From Acanthaster planci (Eukaryota; Echinodermata; Asteroidea; Valvatida; Acanthasteridae): a stretch of DNA of 64,000 nucleotides. This document shows positions 48,540 to 61,435 of this stretch, in pieces. The stretch covers positions 5,948,455-6,012,454 of the forward strand of contig NW_019091355.1 in NCBI RefSeq assembly GCF_001949145.1, in the 5' to 3' direction. The notes under the pieces were generated by a model. The model had not been told where the DNA came from. It saw nothing but the letters and a program-made list of their open reading frames with translations, and did no database searches. Both the position numbers and the translations under genes were made by a program. Within the stretch, counting starts at the first letter, position 1; each line of letters starts with the position of its first letter.

Positions 48540-50150
48540 ATTGAAGTTACTCAAACTGCATATGCATTGTTTCCTAGTTCAATCTTAGCTGATACGAATT
48601 GCTTGAATTTTATATTGATTATAATTATTCAGCCTTACTTGGTCAGAAGATTACTCTGTTCATGTTTATTTACAATGTACATAAAGTTTGTATAATTTGC
48701 TTGTTAGGATGCACTCCACGTTGATAATTTTTCAATAGTTATCTTTGCAGCTACATGTATTTTGTTCAGAATTTACACTGTCTGGTAAACTTCACATTAC
48801 TTAATCTGTATGTTATTTATGTTTGACCCATGTTCTTTTAATTTCAAAATGAAAGCTCCAAAATAATTTATTTTATAAGGTTTTATCAATTTTGTATTGA
48901 AGTCTTGTACATGTACCTATTTACAAGCAGAAGGTTAATCCTAACCCTCCTCAATCCTTCACCTGTTGGAGGACTGAGGAGTGTTAGGGTTAAAGCACTC
49001 GGCCCCCCCTCGTTGTGAAACCCCCTCTCCCATGCTGTATAATAAAACGTACAATCAATTCCATGTTTTTCTGTCGTGTTCCATTCAGTGTTCATTCCAT
49101 AGAATCAAACTATTTTTTTCATGTGGATGAGCAAAGCAAAGGAGCATGAAATGAAAAATTGTCAAATGTTACCAGTGTCCACACTTCGTGCACTTCAACG
49201 CAGCCATTCTTAATTATCCTCTGGAAATGGCGCTTGTAACACCGATTAAATTTCCAACTGTATCAGTAATAATTTCTGCCGTGATTGGGACGAAAAGAGG
49301 AATAATGCATGGGAAATACTCCCCACATGGCACACTGCATTGAAACATGTTACGTGCATGCATTCTTGGGCAGGATGTGCATGTATGCTCCGCTTTCCAT
49401 GCTTTTCCCAACTCATGCTGTCTGTACTGGACTTTCCGTCCTGGGAAAAGTGACCTGAACATTTTTCACGGGTAGAAGTTTGCCAGTAAAAAATGTGTAG
49501 CTCAGTAAAAGTAACTGAGAAGGAAACTTCCTTTGATGTCTGCACTGGACATAAAATGGGAAAAGTACCCATTGCCTTTGTAAGTTTGACCAAAATATCC
49601 AGTGCGGACAATGCTTTTGACTTTCATGTACCTGTACATGTGTGCATCAAGTATTCTGGTCAACATGTACCTTAGTTGGAGTGTTTTATTAAAGCATCTT
49701 TTGAATTCTTTGTGATAATTTTGCCTTTGATTTCATAGATTTATTTTCTGAATGGTTCCTACTGTGGGATTTTAAATTGCTGTATTTTATACCCACTGGT
49801 TTCTGTGTGGGGAGAAGGCTTAGTTAAGTTTCAAGTCATCTGGATACAAGCATTTTATTGTGTACATGTATGTGCAGACTGAAAAATGGAAAATTCGTTC
49901 CAGTTTTGTCTGTTGACAATTGAAGTGAGACTACACAAATGCGTGTACATACATGTACTTGCACCTGTATGTTCATATACAGAAATAAACTTCCCAAAAC
50001 ATCCTAAAACTTTCTTTCTTACACGTACACGTAGATGCTGCAGATACATGTATCATACATACATGTGCCTAACTACAGCACTTGCAAAAGTTTGCATAAG
50101 TAAGCAAATAGGAATCTTCATAAATCGTTTTGTCCTCATTTTTGTAATAG
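48540..50150 (+). other. GFPT intron 1, 3' part
   Basis: AT-rich. Short open frames at 48886-49675 have no signatures. 49855-50065 has several TACATG clusters. No nested gene seen. Confidence 0.5.
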
Positions 50151-50258
50151 GGATATTTGCCTACATCAACCACTTGGTGCCAAAGCAGCGCAAGGTCATC
50201 TTAGAGACTTTAATCAATGGCCTGAAACGTCTGGAGTACAGAGGCTATGACTCTGCAG
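50151..50258 (+). CDS. GFPT1: GFPT, coding exon 2 (residues 3-38, glutaminase domain)
   Basis: Glutamine:fructose-6-phosphate aminotransferase makes glucosamine-6-phosphate from fructose-6-phosphate and glutamine, the rate-limiting step of the hexosamine pathway in the cytosol. This exon encodes [20 protein letters not shown] then [16 protein letters not shown]. The [13 protein letters not shown] block is the signature of the family's glutaminase domain. The acceptor is tttgtaatag; the donor is gcag/gtaagt at 50259, phase 1. The exon is 108 bp and keeps frame with exon 1 and exon 3. Confidence 0.97.
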
Positions 50259-52994
50259 GTAAGTTGCTGCAGACTGTAGCTTTATACTACCCTTACTGAT
50301 CCTGTGCAATGCATGTCCAGGGCATGAAATGATGGTCAGACATCGGACATTTTCCGACCACTTGTCACATTTGTCTAAAGCAACGATGGAAGTGCTTCTA
50401 CAAAATGTCCAAGTAATGTATCAACTTGAAATCATCAGTTTAGTTTGTGAAATAATCAACTCAAGTTGTGTAAATTTTGTTTATGAGCGTAGGTCTGTGA
50501 ATTATTGCTTTACGGAAAGGTCTGTGAATCAAGTGGGACATTTCTCTCCTGAAATAGTTCCATCACAACCTATTTCAACAGCAGAATTTGGTAGTGTTCA
50601 CATGCACATGTACACAGCTTACATGTAGGTGACATTTCATGGCAATAGCTTGTCTGTAACTTCTTTGCTGTTGCTCTGGAAATTTAAATGAAGAACAATA
50701 GTGCGTGCTTACAAAACATTCCCATTGTCAAAATTGGTGGCGGAGTGCATGTTCTTTTTTGAAAGATGTTTTTCCGAAAAGTGGTCCTGACCGCCATGGT
50801 GTTTCCTGTCATAGATCTGTCTTGCATTGTGTCTTCGGAATGAAATACATGTCTGTAAGTCACAACCACAAATACATGTATATATGGTATCACTGGAAAG
50901 CCCATTTCTTACTCTCTTTCTCTTTCTTCTCATACAGTGTACAGTATATACAAATACGTGTACATGTACATGTAGCATATAGGCACCTGTTTTAAACAAA
51001 TTGGAAGCAGCAACAGCTGTTGTATGTTATTGATTTGTCCAGATGTGTTGGCGTACACTGTAAGTCGCGTGCATGATCAATGGGCAGACAGTTCAGCTTA
51101 GATTTTGGGCTGTTCTTCCCAAGTGACATCAGTGCACGGGTACATGTACACGTACACGTACATTTTATTGTACATGTACAGGTATGTTTTTATTTTTCAG
51201 CGCAGTAAGCAAATTGCCAAACACCATTTAACATGCAGGAATGCAACTTTTTCTCAGATATGGGCGGAGTCAAATCAAATGTTTCCCTAGGGGGTCAGGT
51301 TGGCGTAGTGGTTCTTTTCTCACCTTCTACTTCTGCGGTCTGGGTTCGAATCCTTGCCTGGTCCGCATGTGGATTGGGTATTCAGGCCGTACCTGATTCT
51401 GTGGGTTTTACCCGGAATATTCCTCTGGGGTTTCCTCCCACTTCTTAAACTGTAACTGCATCTCATTGTCTCCTCTCTACAGGTTTTTTTCAGGCTTGCC
51501 AGCTACAGTGCCTACATGTACTAGTGCATTGTTGGGTGCTTTTGAGGAATCCTGGGTGTCATTACCAGAAATGATTAATAATGAATAATACTATTCAAAT
51601 ATTTGACCTTCAATTCAATGAATATTTGGTCATACTGGCTGGCAGATTGTTGAACAAACTCTAAGGCATTATCCTCATAAAATGGACCAAAATGTAACTC
51701 CGCATGTAATTTTTCAAGACTTCTAAAAGAGTGACTTTGATCATGTAAAATACAAATTAGCACCTCAGATTAAAAATGATTATTTGGGGAAAATTAGGCA
51801 TTACTGTGTACATTTGGTGGACATTTGGTTGGCTACCAGTGCAAATCAAATTGAGTTGAATTCATTTAAAGTTTTACATCAAAGTGTTTGCACCAGAGGA
51901 CTTGATTTCAAAACTTGTCACAACAAGGAGAATTCAGAATATTTTCAACTGATGTATCTTAAAACACCTAAGAAATAACTAAAAAAAAATAAGCAACGAA
52001 AAAAAGAGCACAAAATTGATGGGAAATGATGAGAAAAGTTTGGCTCTCTTCATTCTCTTACCGTTTATAATCACTGTCACTATACCAGCATATCTGCGAG
52101 GTCTTAAACCTTTCATCCACTGAAAATAATCTTTAAGTTTGGCTGCATCAAAAGTGCATAATGAGTACAATATGTTCGTGACAAATTTCATGTTTGACAG
52201 AATGTTGATTTAGAATTTTGATAAAAATGCATGACGTTTGAGAATGCTGAAAATGCTGTCACATGTTGTGCTTGAAAATTCCATGCGCGTTGTTCATTTT
52301 GCCACTTATTTTGGAGATACAGTGTATCCCTGCTGAAAATTAAATTAAAATGAACAACTCTGCGCTGTTCCAAACACTAATCGACCTTCAGAATTGAATA
52401 AAAAGATATTATAATATATAGTTCGTTAAAAGAAGTCTGTCAAACTCTCGCTAAAGCACGTGCAAGTCTCATTGCAGATTCTAGTCATAGGCCGTGCAAA
52501 TAAAGTGGAAGATTTGACCTCATTAATGCGTGAGCTGCGGATTGACTAGTATAAATAGTCATTCTTGAAGGGACATAGATTCATATAACTAGTAACCTAG
52601 GACCATATTTTGGTTTGGGTTACATTTACCATGCAAACAGTGTGGTAGGGAAACAGTGATTTGTTTGCAGAGAAAATTTAAGCATTGTATAAAGTAATGG
52701 ATGTTTCATATTTGTGGAATTGAAAGAATAATTTCAGATTGGCAGATTGAATGTTCCATTCCAGTTGGCTTTACCTCATGGAACGGAACATTTAGTCTGC
52801 CACCATGAAATGACATGTGTTCTTGGTATTGCACCCATAAGATTAAGCTTTTATACAATATCCATCAATATGAAATGGGAGTTGTTGAGTACATGTATCA
52901 AAAACTTTACTTACATAGCGTGTTGTGTGTTTGTTATTTAAAGAAATCACAAAGTACTGTACAATATATGTGTTGCTGTTCTTTTTCGGAAAAG
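50259..52994 (+). other. GFPT intron 2
   Basis: 2.7 kb. Contains TACATGTA clusters near 50940-50975 and 51135-51185 and the SINE at 51291-51560. Nothing else recognised. The acceptor is ctttttcggaaaag, with a weak pyrimidine tract. Confidence 0.7.
51291..51560 (+). mobile_element. tRNA-derived SINE with A and B boxes
   Basis: TGGCGTAGTGG (51301-51311) is an A box and GGGTTCGAATCC (51342-51353) a B box, 41 bases apart, the internal RNA polymerase III promoter of a tRNA-derived SINE. Downstream comes a non-tRNA body with gtgggttttacccgg and ggggtttcctcccac, a type of core seen in several marine invertebrate SINEs. The A/T-rich tail attaataatgaataata ends near 51596. Cloverleaf pairing is too poor for a tRNA. 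Confidence 0.8.
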
Positions 52995-53105
52995 GTCTTG
53001 CAGTTGAAGGAATAAATACATCACCGAGAGAGGATGTCAAGTGTCGTGTTAGCCGTATCATCAAGAAGCAGGGCAAAGTCAAGGCTCTAGAGGAGGAGAT
53101 TGCCA
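52995..53105 (+). CDS. GFPT1: GFPT, coding exon 3 (residues 39-75)
   Basis: Reads, after the split Gly39, LAVEGINTSPREDVKCRVSR, then IIKKQGKVKALEEEIA. K-x-GKVKALxEE is conserved in animal GFPT. The part before it is the variable surface segment. The acceptor is gaaaag, the donor gcca/gtaagt at 53106, phase 1. The exon is 111 bp. Confidence 0.95.
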
Positions 53106-56100
53106 GTAAGTTTGATTATAACCCCACTCAAAACGAGGAGTATGTTTTAAATAAGGGAATAAATATGTGCTTCGGTTTTGGAGAATGCACGCCACTAATG
53201 CCCAAGCTGTGGATTTTTTCTGCTGCTGTGATTTCGCTTCCGTGAACTAGGAAAAATTTGGAACTAGAAAACAACTTTCGTACAACGGGCGGAGGGGGTA
53301 ACGAAAGTACATGTACCGGTAGCTCTGTTGATCTCTTAATTGCAGTTACTGAGTTTTCAGCAGCACGGTGATATTTCAGCAATTCAGCCCTTCAGTATTA
53401 AATTTCACCAACATTTTATACATGTACTACATGGATTTTTATTCCTGATTTACAAGTATCTTTTTTTTCAGTTTTTTACGGGTGCTCAGCCCCAAAAAAA
53501 TGGAATCAGGTTTGTACATGTATATCAACAGGTGGGTGCCCGGGTACGTGGCACAGGCCTATATACATACTTGGACCAATTAATGTCCAATATTAGGTTG
53601 TCAGTTGAGACTAAGAAACAAGCTGTTAAAATGAGTTCCATTCCAGCAACGCTGGGATTACTTTTGAATGCATACATGTAAATGTGAGATTACCGGTATG
53701 TACACCCCAAATGTTAGGTTAAACGTTCTCCCCCCAAATCCAGCAGTTTTTAGTAATTCCATCTCAAAGTTTGCCATAGTATGCTAAAATGCACAATATA
53801 CGCTTTGTAAGGCTTTGTTTCTGCACTTCTAGCTTCAAAATTAGAGAACTGTCATTATGTCAGACCTTCAACATCATAAATTTTGATCTGTATTGTGAAT
53901 ATACATGTATATAACATACTAAGAAAAGACAGCACATTTTTTTGTCAGGTGACACCACAGAATGACTTCAGCATCTTTTTCCTAAAAGATTTTTGATCTG
54001 GTAGACACCACCATTGTTCTTCTGTTCTCAAAACATTTCATGATCTGGCTTATTGGAATAAAAAAAAAATGCAAAAGGAGAATTAATTAATTTTGCTCAG
54101 TACATATACCAGGGGGCTATGATGCTCTGTAACAGCTTACAAAGAGGTGGCACATTTGTATCAGTTTCTAAGTCAGACATACCAGTTGATAAATCATCCT
54201 CCTATGTGTCCAGAGATTTGGCCACTTTTCTTGCTGACAATGTATAGGAGTTGACAATCTCACAGAGCACAGGATAATCTCTTTACTTCAACTTGTCACT
54301 TCTGTATTAGAAGAAATGGTTAAAATTAGATGGATGAATATTCGACGAAAACAAGAGTTACTGGAGCAGAAGAAAGAAAGGAAATAAGCACCTGCATTTA
54401 TGAGATACATCATGCACATGATCTTTCAACAGCTCGTTTTACCTTCCATTATTGATGTATAAATATTGTTTGCTTGTGAATACAGTAGGCATCACAGACT
54501 GCCCATGCAACCCCTTCTCTTTCCAAATGCAATATCAGTAGTTGTTGATTTGAACATTTTATAAAGAGTTAATTTTGTAAGCACTGGGCAGTTTGAATAA
54601 CTGTCAACCTATTATACCAGTAAGATTGAAGGTCAGTTCCTTCATGCTTCTCGATCATTGTCACAAACAGTTGAGCAGTGTTGGACCTACAATGTACTCA
54701 TAATTTCCTGGCCATTGATACTGGAAAACTGAGTCACTTAACATCTCATAGACCTCTTAGTGCTCCATCTGAGTTCCTCTTCTTTATAATCAGAAAGTAA
54801 ATGACGCTTTATACAGGTCACTTCATAACAGATTTCCCCATCACACCCCCTTGAGCCCATTTTGAGAAAGTGGAAGAGAAAAATAGGAAGGAGTGACTGA
54901 GCCTTAGTGTGGCAATTATGCTTGTGCAAATCAACGAGACAGAACGGTAATTAGATAATATATGGGCGCTTAGTTCCAACTGTGTACAATGTCCTGGTGA
55001 AAGATAACTTCGGGTACGAGTACAACAAATTTTGCATGTACATATGTATGTACTTCAACTTGCCAGTATTAAAAGATTTGGATGAAATTGATTTGAGCCA
55101 TCTGTTATAAACAAGTGCCTTTGTTGACATGCAAATGAGGACACCACAGCTCAGTGGGAGCTGGCACAAGTGCTGGTTTCCAATTATCGCAAATGGTGGT
55201 TTTAACCAGAGTTTTTGATTAAATCAAAAACAAATCATTTCCTTCATTGTTTATATAAATAAAATGATAAATAAAATTCACTATGATTATGAACATGACC
55301 TTTATTTAAAAAGAGCGTAAAATATTGATAATGGGCATGAAAAGAAATGAGGCCAAGATTATTAAATTTTCCCCCAAATAAAGGAGATATTTTTAAACTA
55401 ATTCAAAAATAGGAAAACACATCAATCAAATATTGTCTACAGCTTACCCTTGACAATCATTGCTTTTCCTTGTTAGGAACCGAGTGTATGATTTGTAACG
55501 AGGTATGATATCAAAACTCCAGAGCGACATAACCTTTGTTCCAAATGTGTCATAACATTCCCGTCTCTTTTGCTCTCTGCTGCTTGACAAAGCATTCCTG
55601 GAAAAAAAAATTAAAAGAAAATACAACTTCAACCATTTTGCTTGTGCTCTTTATCTTATAACAATTTTTTTTGGTTCAATACTATTTGTTGCCAGACGTT
55701 TTTGGCAGGATTGTCTGCACTGTCTGTTTTCAGTCCTAAGAAAGGCTGCTGCTTAATGTACACCTGTGATCAGGGCGCTTCATGTACTCTGTCAATGCTT
55801 GGGTCCTGGATGTACATGTATATATAAATACAACTTTCAAATTTTCAGGAGTTTCATCCACTGACATTCGCTATATTTTATGAGCTGAAATTTCCACCAG
55901 CACATTTACTACCCGTGCGACCAGTCATCCCCAGGTTGTTATTTCAAGGGACTTGCGGATGTCAGTGGGTGAAACTTAAAAACTTTGAAAGTTCTGTTTC
56001 TATATATGTAAATATGTATCCATATCCAGGGCCCAGTGTCGATGGAGAAGGGCCCTGTTTACGGGTCTACTGCTTAATGCTGCCAGCTCTGGTCAGATTT

Positions 56101-56579
56101 AATCACATTTATGAATATTCTTTACATGTTTTTGAATCAGCGCATTTCCCTGTAATCTGCTAATCCCACTACAGTAGGTGGCCCCCGAGTACCTCTCTTT
56201 TACAAACTTTGGATTGGCCCGACCAAGACCTACAATATAATGTCCATTGGACCTTTCCTGTGAAATATGCAAATTAGACAGGTGCAAGTGTGACTATCAA
56301 CACTGTTATTGGCATATGAAAACTGCTGTAACCATAACCTGGCACGTTGAAGGTCAATCAAAACTGTAGCACAGCCTTTGTCCGATGCTGCAGCATGCTT
56401 TTCTCAAAACCAAGCATGCCAAGTGAAGTTTTCAGCGTCCTAAGATTGGAAAGTAACAATTCCTTGGCACTCATGTCAAACTATACTAGAACAGAAACTA
56501 TGTTTCTACTTATAGTTGTGTGCAAATGGAGATTTGTATTATTATGTCAAAGATTTGAGCAACTTAGCTGCTTTCATCC
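53106..56579 (+). other. GFPT intron 3, 5' part
   Basis: AT-rich with TACATGTA motifs. No exon or transposon end recognised. The intron is 9.7 kb in all, and its 3' half is largely a DIRS-like element. Short open frames (53340-53681, 55642-55827, 56347-56652) have no signatures. Confidence 0.5.
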
Positions 56580-56819
56580 AAACACCACAGTCCTTCTTCC
56601 GGACGTGATCCGCAGCTTGGCCGTTCTTGCCTGCCCGTCCAGCCCCGTCTGACATCTGGCCTCGCCTGCGAATTTGTCTGCAAACTTTTCCATGTATAAG
56701 AAGTGTAAACATTCCACGTCTTCTTCTGCAGTTCATCTTGTAAGAAGTTGTGTTAGTCCAAACATCACACCGCTTACTCCTCAACTATTATCTGGTCAGC
56801 CCCCTTAATCTGAAGTTTA

Positions 56820-57740
56820 CACCCTTTATTTTCAGCTCCAGATGCCAGCCCTCTTCTAATTGGTCCACTTCGGCATCCATCATCCAGGACTTCCCTGTCC
56901 AGTGTGAAGACACATTGGTTGTCAGCACAGGCTCGTATAGCCTGATGGACAATCTACATCTACCATCATTCGAACCCTCACGCGATCCCTCTCGGGATAC
57001 ACAACAGGGCCCGGCCCAGATTTATCCCGATCCTCACGATGAGTCTGCTGGGGACAAAGGAATAGCCTTCTTTAACCGTACACATTTGGAGATTTGTTTT
57101 CGTCTACTCCAGAAACATATTTCCAGTTGGGGGTCTGCCGCTGCAGACAAGATCGGTCTGACTCGGCTAAGTCTTGTGGCAATTAAGGGCCCTCTTCTTT
57201 GACAAGGACAAATTGAACCTCAAGCTTACCCTGACCAAGTTGGATGGGGCCTCTTGTTGCAGTCTCCGTTGGGCAGCCTTAAATTGCACCCTTATTAGAG
57301 TATCTTCCCTGAGGCCAAAAAAAAAAAAAATAATAAATCTCCTGTCTCTGCAGACCATACTGCATTTGCTCTTATGGCACTGGATGAGAATACCAGCACT
57401 ATTTTCGAGCAGTTCCTGCTCATCTCTTGCCTGTCTTTGTCTGCTCGCAGAGTTAATGCGCTTAAGGCCATAAACATCCTGTCTGAGGGCGTGAAAGCCA
57501 AAATTCAGTGCCTCTCCCTCTTTACAGAAAGACTCATCTGGGTGAAAACTCATAGAGATGATGGAATTATAGGCTTTTACACCGATCCAACTCACTCATT
57601 CACCCTGTACCTAGCCCGTGTAAATAACACAGAGGGCACTGTGTTTCTGACTGCGTACCACTTCATGTATGGTTTTGGCAACTCTTCACATCGGCCAGAT
57701 GGGCTCTTGCAATTGTTTTCAACTACTCTTTGGATTTACT
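56820..57740 (+). pseudogene. DIRS-like copy 2: Gag-like region
   Basis: Frames at 56750-57202 (LPSFEPSRDPSRDTQQGPAQ, IYPDPHDESAGDKGIAFFNR) and 57374-57742 (ALDENTSTIFEQFLLISCLS) are hydrophilic and separated by frameshifts and an A tract at 57319-57332. I recognise no enzyme motif. Called Gag-like from position before the reverse transcriptase. Confidence 0.4.
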
Positions 57741-57899
57741 AGTGCCCTTCTGTCTGACCAAATTCTTCACCTACATGTACATGTAACTCCAATCTCTCTG
57801 ACAAGGTCGAATGGGCAGGCATTGGAGATAAAAAGAGGTTCGTTTGCCCCTAGGAAGTTCTGTATGGGGCATCCCAAACACTCCACAGTGTCTTAACCC

Positions 57900-58800
57900 C
57901 CGTCAACTATATCCTGGCTATCGTTGATGGATCTGAAATTTTCTATAGTTTACAAGTTTCTCTGATTCCTGTACACCGGAAGAACTTTTTGGATTTGACC
58001 TACATGTACATGTACCTTTCGATCACTCGATGTCCAAGGGGTTTTCACCCAAATGGTGGAAGTTGTGGCCACCTACATGTACCTATGCCATTTTGCCATT
58101 CTGACATTTGAACGTTTCGATGGCTAACTGGGTGTAGACAGTTATCCAGACAAGATGGCAGTTGACACTAACCTTACTTTTTGAGATTTGCCCCTACTCA
58201 TACCCTCTCAGGCTCCGGCACACAACCACAACTCCTCTTTGGCCTGATTATGGGTCTGGTGGACCTGATACCTCTTTACCGTTTTCATAATGAGGCCCCT
58301 CCAGCCCACTTACTGGTGTTCTTGCGGCCAAAATTGTGTCCTGATCGATCCCCCAAATTTCAAAATGGACCTCACCATGTCACAACTTTGCTAGCAGCTG
58401 ATATGGAACCATCTGGTTTACAACCTTTCTCTCCCTAAGATGGATCCTTGGGTGACGACTTTCTACCAACCCGTCCAGATTTACAAGGGAATATTTCCCC
58501 TCCTGACCTTCCAGGTCTCAGTTATTGGAAAGTCTCTTCAACATGCGGAACTTTAGGCGACCTCCAGCTTGATGCGTCCCTGCTGCACAGTCGCCAGGAC
58601 AAATCTGTCCTGTTCGTGCAGACAATTGTCCCCATGGGTGTTGGGCTCTGGGATTGAACTCAAGGTAACCCATATTCTGACTGCCAACATTATGACTCTC
58701 TTGCAGATGTGCGCTCTCAGAGAAAAATTATCCCGACAGAGCAGATTCTCTTTGACATTAGGACCGAGTTAATCTTCAAGATATTTGACAGTTCATATAT
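57900..58800 (+). pseudogene. DIRS-like copy 2: reverse transcriptase and RNase H remnants
   Basis: Fragments in shifting frames: IPVHRKNFL and GFDL followed by PFDHSMSKGFSPKWWKLW correspond to the DIRS-type RT stretch 'IPVHPxHRKFLxF...PFGLSxAPRxFTKxxxxV'. Around 58560, LQLDASLLHSR resembles the RNase H start TTDASLxGWG, followed by a VPMGVGLWD segment. The catalytic YVDD/FLDD box was not found. Many stops. Assigned from these blocks and their order. Confidence 0.5.
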
Positions 58801-58860
58801 TGTCTTTGTCCTTGACAGCGACTGCCCGGCTGCTTAGGCTCTACACAAGGTTTCTTCAAC

Positions 58861-59719
58861 TACAGTAAACTCTGAAGAAGTCGGCATCACGTAATCGGTC
58901 ATATCGTCCAAGTCTGCCGTTTGACAAGAGTCCCGATCGTCTGTAATGCATTTCCATTGAAAATTTCATTTCTAAATTGACATTTATAAGTCGTCATTTT
59001 GTATATGTCGTCATGTTTTTCTCGGTTCCTTTTCCACAAAACCACAAAAATTTCCCTGGGTAAGTCGGCATAAAAAAAAAATTGTGCTTCCCGGTATCAG
59101 TTTCCTTTGCCGCGGTTGCCAAGAAGTGTCAAGTCCCGTGCGCGCGGCCAGCATGAGTACATCAATACCCATAACCCCTCTAGTGCTACACGCATGCACT
59201 TGGTCCATTTTGGGGGGTTGCCTTATTGAGCATAGTCTGGTTTCCTGCCCAAAGATTCCCTGACGACCCTTGATAATGATTTGTCGGGTAGTCAGAATCA
59301 ACGGGTTTGGTATCTAGACTATATTGAACGAACTTAACCTATGTGTGTGTGGATGAGTGTATGTTTTCTGTACCATAACTGTATCACATACATGTACGTA
59401 CTGCACTGTTGAGTTGTGATGTGATATGCAAGTGGCTTGCCGTCCTTGCTTCGTCCTTAGGGGAACATGATCAATTATTGAATTTGCAAGATAATAATCG
59501 AGAACGAATTTGCTGGGATCGACCATGGAGGCAGAAATAAACCAGGGTAAATCAAAGCCATTGAATTAGTGCAAGGAATCATAATGTACATACATGTAGG
59601 CATTACATGTGTACGTGTAAGTCAGCAAAATGACGACTTAAGCACAAGTTGGCATTCGCGTCAGTCGTCATAATTTCTTGAGTGCCCTAAGAGTGCCGAC
59701 TTAACCGGAGTTTACTGTA
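58861..59719. mobile_element. Tigger/pogo-like DNA transposon nested in the DIRS-like copy
   Basis: The element 58863-59717 begins CAGTAAACTCTGAAGAAGTC and ends with the inverse, gacttaaccggagtttactg. TA duplications flank it (58861-58862 and 59718-59719). A second inverted pair lies deeper: taagtcgtcatttt near 58989 and aaaatgacgactta near 59627. CAGT termini and TA targets are typical of the Tc1/mariner-pogo-Tigger group. The interior carries a 96-codon frame on the - strand (59301-59011) without transposase motifs, so it is non-autonomous. Confidence 0.85.
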
Positions 59720-59989
59720 CAAGCCAGGGCAACGATTGTCCTCCATTTCAGTTGGGAAAGGTTATTTGCCAATGCGCCCACCCTTCGTTCCCTCAGTTTC
59801 TGTCATTTGCTTGAGAGCATTGCTACTGTCTTCTCTTTCTTTCTGTTCTGGCTTCACCAACCCCGGTGACTGGATCAACCAGGTTGAAAGTATAAGTCTA
59901 CACCAACACATAACAGCTTTCCATTTTTTTAATGGTTTGCCAGTCGTTGTGCATCTCCAACCGAGACACCTACAACCACAGTAGCTCGG

Positions 59990-61190
59990 AACTACAGTTA
60001 GCATTCGTACGCAACTACTGTTCTTTTGTCAGGGCTATATCCACTATGATGGCTCCGCTTCCTCGGACAACGCTGCTCTCACATATCTTTTCTTAGTATA
60101 TTTATTGAGCATTCCCCCTCCGAGACAACTCATTCATTGGTGGGACCTGTCTTGTGTCCTTGAGCACTTAACCCCTTGATGACGGGAACTTTTTTCTGAA
60201 AGAATCCGAGAATTCCAGCCTCTCTTGGCCACGAAGGCCAGCTGCCAACCGCAAATTCTCGGTTTGTGGCCTGCGTGCTCTGCACGCTTTGAATTACACA
60301 GTGAAAAGGCTGATTGTTCGTTGGCATGCGGCTCTACTCATGCTTCCACATTCCCGTTGCCTCTTTTCAAAGTGGGGACTATTGTGAAGCTGGTGATTAT
60401 GATGCAAATTCGGTCTTTTCATTTCTGGGCTACACACAAAGGCCAATCACCATACATGTATAAACAAAAGCCAGGGTCTGCCTTCTTTCACCGTGTTTGC
60501 TTGAGCATGGGCCGAGAATAATAGCTGAAAAGCGGGCTGAGGATCTCAATTTTTACAGCGGCTCTTACCGTCATCCGTCGTGAAGGGGTTGAAAGGGTTT
60601 TTCCCTCCGGGCCTTTTATCGGGACCTCATCATCACTCACCTCAGTGAAGTTGGCCTTTCTACTTCTAGTAACTCTTTGTTCTTCATTCCGAGGCGTTGG
60701 ATTACCGACAGTATCCATCACGGATGATTTCATCGAATAAGTAACACCACAGGGTTTATTTCATCCTAACCCTAGACGCCCACACAAGATCCTATTCAAA
60801 TTTATCCAACCAACAAGACATCTTCATCTCGAACATCATAGAGCAGTCGAGTAGCAAACCTTGCTGTTATGTTTAAATTTATATAAATGGTATCTGACCA
60901 GGACTCAAAGCTGAGAGGTACTATCCCTCTTCTTCCGTCATTACCCCAGTAAACCTCATTGAGTAGCAATCAGAGACACTATGGCTAGTTGGGTTGCCTA
61001 GGTCATTAAGTTCACTTGTCCCAAATGGTTGACCTTCCCAAATTACAAACCCAGCCGCCCTATCGCAGCTCACGACGCTAGAGCAGTATCTACCTTGCTG
61101 ACATTCTTTGGCAGGGTCCTGATGAAGATATCTGCAGGGCAGTATTCTGGAAACAGTGTCATCAATCACACCTCATGCTGCCTGAATAAA
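59990..61190 (+). pseudogene. DIRS-like copy 2: tyrosine recombinase remnant
   Basis: The N-terminal part reads SIRTQLLFFCQGY then IHWWDLSCVLEHLTP, the YR core-binding pattern (WDLxxVLxxL). The C-terminal part, with frameshifts, contains AHDARAVSTLLTFF (the catalytic H-x-x-R box) and DEDICRAVFWKQ, matching EDICRAAxW. Several stops lie between, and the nucleophilic Tyr is not seen. Corresponds in position and type to 29880-30219 of copy 1. Confidence 0.6.
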
Positions 61191-61369
61191 GTCTTGTGAG
61201 GAATTCTCTCATGGCAAGACAGTGCTAGCCTCTCCACAAACCATGAGGACCCATACTGGGCGAGCCACCTACAGCTCTTTCTAATGGCCTCCTTGTTTCT
61301 CTGGTGGGTCCTCATCATTCCACATGGTTTTGCTCAGTTTCAGTGTGTCCTCGCCTAGTTTAGCGCAGT

Positions 61370-61435
61370 GGACTCCTTTCCCACAGCAGTGTGGGACAAG
61401 TCTGCTAGTGAATACCTACATGTACCCAAACAGTC
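61370..61435 (+). repeat. Internal complementary region of DIRS-like copy 2
   Basis: Contains tttcccacagcagtgtggga then caagtctgctagtgaatacc. The reverse complement of this block recurs at the extreme right end (61610-61660, ggtattcactagcagactca, tcccacactgctgtagggga). Confidence 0.7.

Larger units (their letters stand above)
46448..50150 (+). other. GFPT intron 1
   Basis: 3.7 kb with donor gtaagt and acceptor tttttgtaatag. It contains two related inverted-repeat MITEs, a copy of foldback family 1 and a hAT-like element (listed separately). No other gene is recognised. Confidence 0.75.

Noticed and set aside
51301-51373. Functional tRNA gene suggested by A and B boxes
   Set aside because: Arms do not pair into a cloverleaf and a SINE body follows directly.
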